Positions 1-5,480 of a DNA stretch of 9,024 nt are shown here, piece after piece. Every line of letters begins with the position of its first letter. Within the stretch, counting starts at the first letter, position 1. The notes beneath the pieces were generated by a model, which made no database searches, had not been told where the DNA came from, and saw only the letters and a list, made by a program, of their open reading frames with translations. This stretch comes from Burkholderiaceae bacterium (GTDB lineage: Bacteria > Pseudomonadota > Gammaproteobacteria > Burkholderiales > Burkholderiaceae): positions 1 through 9,024 of the forward strand of contig JAKONS010000440.1 in assembly GCA_022701845.1 (NCBI GenBank), read 5' to 3'. The translations under genes were made by a program, and so were the position numbers.

Positions 1-604
1 TGTCGGACAGCGTGTAGAGGTAGGTGCCGATCATCATCGTCACCCGCCAGTGCACCTCCATCTCGGTCAGCTGCGGCAGGCATTCGTGGATCGCCGCGAT
101 ATAGGCGCGGGTCGATTCGCTGTACGCCGACTGGCGCAGCTCGTAGGAGATGTTGGGCGGCTCGGTGTGCAGCCGGGACTGCAGCCGCAGGAACGCCCGG
201 CCCTGGGCGGTGGACCGCAGGGCGATCGTCGGGGCCAGGAACGCCCGCACGATCTCGGACAGGTCGAGTGCGCCGCCGACCGCCCGCAGGCCCGCCAGCG
301 ACTCCATGCGCTGCTCCGAGATCTTCGTCGCCCGGCGCAGGAACACCTCGCCGAACAGGCCGAACTTGGAGCCGAAGTAATAGGCGATCAGGGCCTGGGT
401 GACCTTCGCGCTGTCCGACACCTCGCGCAAGGTGGTGCCGGCGTAGCCCTGGTTGGAGAACTCACGCTCGGCGGCGTTCAGGATGTCGTTGCGGATCCGG
501 CTCTGGCCTTCGGGCCGGCCGGGCTTCTTGCTCTCCCGCTTCGGCGCCTTGCGGCTGGTGGCGGCGGGCGCACCACGTCGACCCGTCACGCTCGGCATGG
601 TCAT
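1..604 (-). CDS. TetR/AcrR-family transcriptional regulator (C-terminus cut by window edge)
   Basis: Reading the minus strand from an ATG at 604 gives an open frame of 201 codons that runs off the left edge, so the C-terminus is missing. After a basic, disordered N-terminus (about residues 1-35, many K/R) comes a typical TetR DNA-binding domain at about 36-82. It has the ILNAAEREF helix, then the helix-turn-helix TTLREVSDSAKVTQALITYY, then FGSKFGLF. The rest is helical and would form the ligand-binding and dimer domain. A second in-frame ATG lies two codons in (598). Neither start has a clear Shine-Dalgarno, so the choice is uncertain. The gene is divergent from the FAD monooxygenase, and two palindromes lie in the shared intergenic region. 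That is the usual layout of a local TetR repressor that represses its neighbour and itself and is released by a pathway compound. The family call is firm; the effector and target genes are inferred. Confidence 0.93.
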   Translation of the reverse strand, partial: MTMPSVTGRRGAPAATSRKAPKRESKKPGRPEGQSRIRNDILNAAEREFSNQGYAGTTLREVSDSAKVTQALIAYYFGSKFGLFGEVFLRRATKISEQRMESLAGLRAVGGALDLSEIVRAFLAPTIALRSTAQGRAFLRLQSRLHTEPPNISYELRQSAYSESTRAYIAAIHECLPQLTEMEVHWRVTMMIGTYLYTLSD

Positions 605-693
605 CGCTTGGTTGTCGAAAAACCAGGATGCTAGCAGCCGCTCCACCGGTCGCCCGTGTCGCCGGCATGGCATGTTTCTCGCTATCCTCACGG

Positions 694-725
694 CTGGTTG
701 GTTAACCAGGCGTTTAATTAAATAG
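694..725. promoter_or_regulatory. Putative TetR operator / divergent promoter region (site A)
   Basis: The tetR-monooxygenase intergenic region holds two adjacent palindromes in an AT-rich patch. The first is TGGTTAACCA at 699-708, which also lies inside a CTGGTT-4-AACCAG repeat at 694-709. The second is TTTAATTAAA at 713-722. The string CGTTTAATTAAATAG (711-725) recurs almost exactly at 2077-2090. Position, symmetry and recurrence suit a TetR-dimer operator covering the start regions of both divergent genes. No convincing -35/-10 pair could be assigned. That a repressor binds here is inferred. Confidence 0.5.
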
Positions 726-750
726 TGGCGCGTTTCGGTGCGGCACCAAA

Positions 751-756
751 AAGGAG
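751..756 (+). promoter_or_regulatory. Ribosome binding site fixing the monooxygenase start
   Basis: AAGGAG lies 7 nt before the ATG at 764. The in-frame GTG at 725 has no such site and would add 13 residues ahead of the FAD-binding strand, so 764 is preferred. Confidence 0.8.
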
Positions 757-763
757 CGGCAGC

Positions 764-1996
764 ATGGCGAAGGCACTACGGATCGGAATCGTCGGCGGCG
801 GCGTGGGCGGCGCGACACTGGCGCGCGCGCTGCACCGGGCCGGCATCGAATGCCGCATCTTCGAGCGGGCCCCGGCGTTCGGCGAGGTGGGTGCCGGTGT
901 GCAGATCACGCCCAACGCGGTGAAGGTGCTGAAGGCTCTGGGCCTGGAGCAGGACCTGCGGCGCATCGGGTTCCTGCCGGAGGCGATGGTGGGCCGCAAC
1001 TGGCAGACCGCCGAGGAGCTTTTCCGCACCCCGCTGAAAAGCACCAGCGTCGGCCTGTTCGGCGCCGAGTTCTACCACCTGCACCGCGCCGACCTGCACC
1101 GCGCGCTGACTCAGGACATTCCCGCCGGCGCGGTGCGCTTCGACGCCGCCTGCACCGGCGTGCGGCACGCGTCCGACAGCGCCGTCGCCACCTTCGCCGA
1201 CGGTAGCGAATTCGAGGCGGACCTGATCGTCGGCGCCGACGGCGTGCGTTCCAACATCCGCGGCGCGCTGTGGGGCCACGAACCCGCGCGATACACCGGC
1301 CACATGTGCTGGCGCGGGTTGGTGCCGGTCGAGCATTTCCCACTGCCCTTCGTCAGCCCCGACTCCTCCTTCTGGATGGGACCCAAAGGGCATGTGGTCA
1401 CCTACTACGTCAAGGGCGGCGCGATGGTGAACATCGTCGCGGTCAACGAGAACAGCGCCTGGGTGGAGGAATCGTGGACCGCGAAGAGCACGCAGCAGGA
1501 ACTGCTGGCGGGCTTCGAGGGCTGGCACGAGAACCTGGTCGAACTGTTCCGCCGCACCGACCCCGACGACATCTACAAGTGGGGCCTGTTCGACCGTGAC
1601 CCGATGCCGGCCTGGTCGCAGGGACGCGTCACCCTGCTGGGCGACGCGGCGCATCCGATGCTGCCCTTCCTGTCGCAGGGCGCGGCGATGGCGATCGAGG
1701 ACGGCTATGTGCTGGCCGAGGCGATCCGCTGCTTCGGCGACGACGTACCCGCCGGACTGCAGGCCTACGAGGCGGAGCGACGGCACCGCACGTCGCAGGT
1801 GCAGCTGCAGGCGCGCGAGCGGGGCCGCACCTACCACCTGTCCTCGGCCGAAGAGCTGCGCGCGCGCGACCTGGCCTTCAAGCAGGAGCAGGCACGCAAC
1901 CCGAATGCGGTCGGCATCAAGGCCGAGTGGATCTACGAATACGACGCGACCGGCTGCAGCGGACGGTTCGCCGGAAGCACTGCGCTCTCCGCCTGA
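764..1996 (+). CDS. FAD-dependent aromatic monooxygenase (salicylate / 3-hydroxybenzoate / 6-hydroxynicotinate hydroxylase type)
   Basis: This 410-residue protein is a class A flavoprotein hydroxylase, which uses NAD(P)H and O2 to hydroxylate, or decarboxylatively hydroxylate, an aromatic ring in the cytoplasm. Its fingerprints appear in order. A Rossmann GGGVGG at 11-16 starts almost at the N-terminus, with E34 at the end of strand 2 for the FAD ribose. The DG motif is at 153-166 (D159, G160), and the GD motif LLGDAAHPM is at 291-299 (G293, D294). It continues as SQGAAMAIEDG, as in the NahG/NicC/3-hydroxybenzoate 6-hydroxylase branch. The C-terminal EWIYEYDATG resembles the end of NicC-like enzymes. 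The length is normal for the group. There is no signal peptide. The start is set by AAGGAG at 751-756. The gene is divergent from tetR and 366 nt upstream of the Bug-oxygenase operon on the same strand. The family is secure; the substrate cannot be decided between salicylate, hydroxybenzoates, hydroxynicotinate and others. Confidence 0.93.
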   Translation: MAKALRIGIVGGGVGGATLARALHRAGIECRIFERAPAFGEVGAGVQITPNAVKVLKALGLEQDLRRIGFLPEAMVGRNWQTAEELFRTPLKSTSVGLFGAEFYHLHRADLHRALTQDIPAGAVRFDAACTGVRHASDSAVATFADGSEFEADLIVGADGVRSNIRGALWGHEPARYTGHMCWRGLVPVEHFPLPFVSPDSSFWMGPKGHVVTYYVKGGAMVNIVAVNENSAWVEESWTAKSTQQELLAGFEGWHENLVELFRRTDPDDIYKWGLFDRDPMPAWSQGRVTLLGDAAHPMLPFLSQGAAMAIEDGYVLAEAIRCFGDDVPAGLQAYEAERRHRTSQVQLQARERGRTYHLSSAEELRARDLAFKQEQARNPNAVGIKAEWIYEYDATGCSGRFAGSTALSA

Positions 1997-2060
1997 ACCC
2001 GACCCGGCGACGCACCGGGCTCGTGCGCTTCGACGTGGCGCAAGACGGTCCGAAACGGTG

Positions 2061-2090
2061 CAATTTATTGTCTGTCCGTTTAATTAATAG
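2061..2090. promoter_or_regulatory. Second copy of the putative operator (site B)
   Basis: CGTTTAATTAATAG at 2077-2090 repeats the motif found before the monooxygenase (711-725), with one A fewer. As there, a second small palindrome lies just upstream: CAATTTATTG at 2061-2070. TTAATTAA is rare in DNA this GC-rich, and the flanking CG-T and TAG bases also match, so a shared regulatory site is more likely than chance. It lies about 270 nt before the Bug start codon. The binding protein is unproven; the adjacent TetR regulator is the obvious candidate. Confidence 0.45.
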
Positions 2091-2349
2091 AAATGGTGCG
2101 AGGCCGGCCCCGAACGATGCGGCCACGCACGATACCGGCCACTCCGATACTCCTCCAAACCATTGTCGTCGTTGGATATTTTTATGAATTGCGCGGATCG
2201 CCGCCATGGGCACGGTTGCTGCTAACAGCGTCTGTCGTACGGCATGCGATTTTTCGACCATCGACCCGCTGACACCCGGCGGCCGGTGACTCGGACGGAA
2301 AGAACCGGTCGCTCGACCCGCGTTGCATGCCGCCGGTTTCCGCAGCCCC

Positions 2350-2354
2350 AGGAG
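2350..2354 (+). promoter_or_regulatory. Ribosome binding site fixing the Bug protein start
   Basis: AGGAG lies 8 nt before the ATG at 2363. The in-frame ATG at 2327 lacks such a site and would put 12 unusual residues before the signal peptide. Confidence 0.75.
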
Positions 2355-2362
2355 TTCCCACG

Positions 2363-3349
2363 ATGACGCCTTCCTCCCCTTCCCGCCGCAGGCTTGGTTT
2401 CGCCCTGGCCGCGTCCTTCGCCGCACTGTCCGGCAGCAGCGCGTGGGCACAGACCTACCCCGACCGGCCGATCCGGCTGGTGGCGCCGTTCGCCCCCGGA
2501 GGAGCGCTCGACCTGATCGCGCGCGGCGTGGCGCAGCGGCTGCAGATGCAGATGGGCCAGCCGGTCCTGGTCGACAACCGGCCGGGCGCGGCCGGCATCA
2601 TCGGCTCGCAGTTCGTCATGAACGCACCGGCCGACGGCTACACCCTGCTGCTCGGCTCGACCACCACCCACGGCATCAACCCGGTGCTCTACAAGAAGCC
2701 AACCTACGACCCGCTGAAGGACTTCGAGCCGGTGTCGCTGCTGGCCACCATCCCGCATGTGCTGATCGTCGCGCCGAACTTTCCGGCCAACAACCTGCAG
2801 GAATTCCTCCACTACGCCAAGGCCCACCCGGGGCTGGCCTTCGGCTCGGCGGGCATCGGCTCGCCGCACCACCTGGCCGGCGAGATGCTGCGCACCAGCG
2901 CCGGGCTGGACCTGATCCACGTGCCGTACAAGGGCTCCTCGATCGCGCTGGCCGACCTGATGGGCGGCCAGGTGGGTTTCGTGTCGGTGGAATACACCGC
3001 CGCGGCGGAAATCATCAAGGCGGGCAAGGTGAAGGCGATCGCGGTCGCGGCCCGCAACCGCATCCCGGGGCTGGATGTGGCGACCTATGCCGAGCAGGGC
3101 ATGCCCGACTTCGTGCTCACCGCCTGGTATGCGATCTACGCGCCGGCCCGGACGCCCGCCGCGGTCGTCTCCCGGCTGTCGAAGGAGATCGCCACCGGCC
3201 TGGCCTCGCCCGAACTCAACAGCCGGCTGGTGTCGCTGGGCGCGACGCCGATCGGCAGCACGCCGGAAGCGCTCGGCAGCTTCACCCGCCAGCAGCTGGA
3301 GCTGTGGGGCAAGGTCATCAAGACCTCCGGCGCCACCGCGGATTACTGA
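2363..3349 (+). CDS. Bug/TctC-family tripartite tricarboxylate transporter substrate-binding protein
   Basis: This 328-residue periplasmic solute receptor delivers organic acids to a TctAB-type membrane transporter, which is not encoded here. The N-terminus is a signal peptide: a basic SRRRL stretch (7-11, Tat-like), a hydrophobic core at about 12-25, and predicted cleavage after AWA (27-29). The mature protein opens with the family hallmark YPDRPIRLVAPFAPGG. It then has PGGALD at 45-50, VDNRPGAAG at 70-78, the loop GSAGIGSPHHLAG at 161-173, VPYKGS at 188-193, and the usual C-terminal PEALGSF region. Length is normal. The oxygenase alpha subunit starts 25 nt after its stop, so the two are almost certainly co-transcribed. 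This suggests the ligand is the oxygenase substrate. In terephthalate operons the Bug protein TphC holds the same place and is required for terephthalate uptake. Family call secure; ligand inferred to be an aromatic carboxylate. Confidence 0.94.
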   Translation: MTPSSPSRRRLGFALAASFAALSGSSAWAQTYPDRPIRLVAPFAPGGALDLIARGVAQRLQMQMGQPVLVDNRPGAAGIIGSQFVMNAPADGYTLLLGSTTTHGINPVLYKKPTYDPLKDFEPVSLLATIPHVLIVAPNFPANNLQEFLHYAKAHPGLAFGSAGIGSPHHLAGEMLRTSAGLDLIHVPYKGSSIALADLMGGQVGFVSVEYTAAAEIIKAGKVKAIAVAARNRIPGLDVATYAEQGMPDFVLTAWYAIYAPARTPAAVVSRLSKEIATGLASPELNSRLVSLGATPIGSTPEALGSFTRQQLELWGKVIKTSGATADY

Positions 3350-3374
3350 TCGAACGACAACGGAGACGGACAAC

Positions 3375-4658
3375 ATGGACAGCGACATCGACACCCGCAG
3401 CACCCCGGACGGCGGTGCCACCACCGCAGGACACCGGCGCGTCTTCTGGATGCAGGAAGGCGTCGCGGCCGTGCCCTACGACATCTATACCGATGCCGAG
3501 CTCTACGGGCTCGAGCAGGAAAAGCTGTTCCAGGGTCCGGTATGGAATTTCCTGGGGTTGGACATCGAGGTGCCGAAGGTCGGCGACTTCAAGACCACCG
3601 CGGTGGGCGACACGCCGGTGGTCCTGGTGCGCAGCGCCGATCGGCAGTTCAGCGCCTTTGTCAACCGCTGCGCGCACCGCGGCGCGACCCTGTGCTTCGA
3701 GAAGACCGGCCACCGCGACGACTTCACCTGCGTCTATCACAACTGGTCGTACGACCTGCAGGGCAACCTGAAGACGGTGGCGTTCCACCGCGGCGTGCGG
3801 GGCATCGGCGGCATGCCGGCGGATTTCAAGCACTGCGACCACAACCTGCGCCAGCTGCGGGTGGCGGAATTCTGCGGCCTGGTGTTCGCCACCTTCTCCG
3901 ACGAGACGCCGCCGCTGGAAGAGTTCCTCGGCCCGGAGATGACGGCGCACCTGCAGCGCATCTTCAATCGGCCGGTGCGCATCCTGGGCAGCTACTCGCA
4001 GTACATGCACAACAACTGGAAGCTGTACATGGAGAACGTCAAGGACTCCTACCACGCCAGCCTGCTGCACCTGTTCTTCACCACCTTCAAGCTGAACCGG
4101 CTGTCGATGAAGGGCGGGCTGGTGCTGGGCGGCACCGGCGGCCACCACATCAGCTATTCGAAGATGGCGACCGATGCCGTCCAGGGTACCGACTACGAGA
4201 GCGGCGGCCTGCGTGCCCAGGACGATGACTTCGCCCTGCGCGATCGCAGCGTGCTCACCAGCTGGCCGGAATTCGACGACGGCATCACCCACGCGATCCA
4301 GGGCCTCTTTCCGAACATGGTGGTGCAGCAGATCCAGAACTCGCTTGCCATCCGGGTGCTGGTGCCGCGCGGCATGGGGGCCTGCGAACTGTTCTGGATC
4401 CTGTTCGGCTACGAGGACGACACGCCGCAGCAGACCGACATCCGGGTGGCGCTTTCCAACCTGGTCGGGCCGGCCGGGCTGGTGTCGATGGAGGACGGGA
4501 TCATCGGCAATTTCGTGCAGCGGGCGATCGGCGAGCACCCCGAGGGCAGCACGGTGCTGCAGATGGGCGGCCGCACCGTCGAGAGCCAGGAATCCCGGGT
4601 GAGCGAGGCGTCGGTGCGGGGCTTCTGGCAGGCCTACCGGCAGGTCCTCGGCATCTGA
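3375..4658 (+). CDS. Rieske aromatic ring-hydroxylating oxygenase, alpha subunit (TphA2/NagG/AndAc type)
   Basis: This 427-residue catalytic large subunit activates O2 to hydroxylate an aromatic ring, using electrons supplied through a ferredoxin and/or reductase. The Rieske [2Fe-2S] domain spans about 45-165, with ligands C99 and H101 (CAH) and C119 and H122 (CVYH). The C-terminal catalytic domain shows D224-x2-H227-x4-H232 within NVKDSYHASLLH; the two histidines bind mononuclear iron and D224 is the electron-bridging aspartate. D374 in SMEDG is the likely third iron ligand. From remembered sequences, GIGGMPADF, HASLLHLFFTTF, GGHHISYS and VRGFWQAYR are typical of terephthalate dioxygenase, salicylate 5-hydroxylase and anthranilate dioxygenase large subunits. 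R327 and R408 align with arginines of TphA2 that I recall as carboxylate-binding. The start has GGAG at 3362-3365, 9 nt upstream. The beta subunit follows after 20 nt. No electron-transfer gene is in the window. Family secure; substrate probably a benzoate-like acid but not determined. Confidence 0.95.
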   Translation: MDSDIDTRSTPDGGATTAGHRRVFWMQEGVAAVPYDIYTDAELYGLEQEKLFQGPVWNFLGLDIEVPKVGDFKTTAVGDTPVVLVRSADRQFSAFVNRCAHRGATLCFEKTGHRDDFTCVYHNWSYDLQGNLKTVAFHRGVRGIGGMPADFKHCDHNLRQLRVAEFCGLVFATFSDETPPLEEFLGPEMTAHLQRIFNRPVRILGSYSQYMHNNWKLYMENVKDSYHASLLHLFFTTFKLNRLSMKGGLVLGGTGGHHISYSKMATDAVQGTDYESGGLRAQDDDFALRDRSVLTSWPEFDDGITHAIQGLFPNMVVQQIQNSLAIRVLVPRGMGACELFWILFGYEDDTPQQTDIRVALSNLVGPAGLVSMEDGIIGNFVQRAIGEHPEGSTVLQMGGRTVESQESRVSEASVRGFWQAYRQVLGI

Positions 4659-4678
4659 AGCGCAACCGAAAGCTCCCC

Positions 4679-5137
4679 ATGAACGACAGCATCCACCAAT
4701 TGCTCAATGCCTATGCGCAGTGCATCGACGACGAGCGCTACGACGCCTGGCCCGAGTTCTTCACCGACGACGCGGTCTACCGCATCACCACCCGCGAGGC
4801 GCGCAAGGCGAACATGCCGATCGGCATCCTGGAGTGCCGCAACAAGGCGATGATGAAGGACCGGGTGTATTCGATGCTGAACGCCAACATCTACGCGCCC
4901 CACCACTACCGCCACCTGCTGAGCGCGCCGATGCTGGTCGGCATGCAGGGAAACATCGCCGAGGTGCAGAGCAGTTTCGGGCTGATCCGCATCATGGAAG
5001 GTGGCTCGGCGGAACTGTTCCTGAGCGGCTTCTATGCCGACCGCATCGACACCGGCGGCGAACGGTGCCTGCTACGCGAACGCACCGTGGTGCTCGACTC
5101 CAGCCGCATCGACACCCTGATCGTCATACCGATCTGA
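4679..5137 (+). CDS. Aromatic ring-hydroxylating oxygenase, beta (small) subunit
   Basis: This 152-residue protein belongs to the NTF2/SnoaL-like small subunits that pack under the alpha trimer to form an alpha3beta3 oxygenase; they are structural rather than catalytic. Recognisable stretches are the N-terminal helix with AYAQCIDDERYDAWPEFF (11-28), TDDAVYRI (29-36), the central NIYAPHHYRHLL (70-81), and a C-terminal ERTVVLDSSRIDTLIVIPI. The last closely parallels the remembered end of TphA3 (ER..VCDS...DTL...PL). The length is typical for TphA3/NagH-type subunits. It starts 20 nt after the alpha stop with only a poor Shine-Dalgarno, so translation may depend on coupling to alpha. It is the last gene of the operon within the window: the next frame is convergent and ends 8 nt away. 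No dehydrogenase, ferredoxin or reductase follows. Confidence 0.93.
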   Translation: MNDSIHQLLNAYAQCIDDERYDAWPEFFTDDAVYRITTREARKANMPIGILECRNKAMMKDRVYSMLNANIYAPHHYRHLLSAPMLVGMQGNIAEVQSSFGLIRIMEGGSAELFLSGFYADRIDTGGERCLLRERTVVLDSSRIDTLIVIPI

Positions 5138-5145
5138 GCACCCGC

Positions 5146-5355
5146 TCACACCCAGGCCAGCGACGCCCCCCACGCACAGGCCACCAGCAGCAGCCCCACC
5201 GTGATCAGCGGCAGCAGGCGCGTCCGCCTCGACGGCCGGAAAGTGAGTCCGTGCCAGCTCTCCAGCACCGCCAGCGTTTCGTCGCGCTGTTTCAGCGGGT
5301 TGGTGCCCGGGGCGGTGCGGGCGGCTTTCGGCGGGCGGACGTCGTCGATGGTCAT
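5146..5355 (-). CDS. Putative small tail-anchored membrane protein, 69 aa
   Basis: I do not recognise this protein. From an ATG at 5355 the frame encodes a charged, proline-containing N-terminal part (residues 1-46) and one strongly hydrophobic segment at about 47-69 that ends at the stop codon. Arginines at 40, 43, 44 and 46 sit just before the segment, so by the positive-inside rule the N-terminus would be cytoplasmic and the C-terminus embedded. It lies downstream of the siderophore receptor on the same strand, 125 nt beyond its stop and past a hairpin. Its own stop is 8 nt from the convergent oxygenase beta subunit stop. The ATG has no good Shine-Dalgarno. An in-frame GTG further upstream is possible. 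Evidence is protein-like composition only; a chance frame remains possible, since the same frame stays open through the receptor gene. Confidence 0.45.
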   Translation of the reverse strand: MTIDDVRPPKAARTAPGTNPLKQRDETLAVLESWHGLTFRPSRRTRLLPLITVGLLLVACAWGASLAWV

Positions 5356-5434
5356 GGGGCGGGAAAGGAACGTGGCGACCTTCCCTTCTATGCCGTCGCG
5401 CGCCACCCGCCTGTAGGAATTGCCTGATCGAAAG

Positions 5435-5464
5435 CCGCGGTGTTGCAGGGCCGCCTCACCGCGG
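5435..5464 (-). terminator. Possible transcription terminator of the siderophore receptor gene
   Basis: A perfect 8-bp GC-rich inverted repeat (CCGCGGTG 5435-5442 with CACCGCGG 5457-5464, 14-nt loop) starts 16 nt beyond the receptor stop codon. On the minus strand the stem is followed only by CTTTCG, a very short T-tract, so it may be a weak or Rho-assisted terminator or just a 3' stabilising hairpin. Confidence 0.4.
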
Positions 5465-5480
5465 CAGCGCGGCGCCGGCC

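Larger units (their letters stand above)
1997..2362. other. 366-nt non-coding gap / long leader before the Bug operon
   Basis: No convincing gene is seen on either strand. The gap holds small GC-rich inverted repeats just after the monooxygenase stop (CCCGG 2003-2007 with CCGGG 2015-2019; TGCGC 2024-2028 with GCGCA 2038-2042). None is followed by a T-run, so an intrinsic terminator is not supported. Two AT-rich patches stand out: the operator-like site at 2061-2090, and about 2177-2190 (a TATTTTTATGAATT stretch), which could be a -10 region. I recognise no riboswitch or small RNA. A promoter for the downstream operon is probably here, but its exact position is unclear. Confidence 0.5.

Noticed and set aside
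714..721. TTAATTAA (a PacI site) considered as a cloning artefact.
   Set aside because: It recurs at 2080-2087 with matching natural flanks and lies within promoter regions; no vector-like sequence is nearby.
725..763. GTG at 725 as an alternative start for the FAD monooxygenase.
   Set aside because: The ATG at 764 has AAGGAG 7 nt upstream, and the FAD-binding strand normally begins within a few residues of the N-terminus.
2003..2042. Inverted repeats after the monooxygenase stop considered as an intrinsic terminator.
   Set aside because: The stems are only 5 bp and no T-run follows.
2222..3424. Minus-strand frame of about 400 codons opposite the Bug gene; also similar frames opposite the monooxygenase and alpha subunit.
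   Set aside because: All are antisense to genes with clear family motifs and have biased, motif-free composition.
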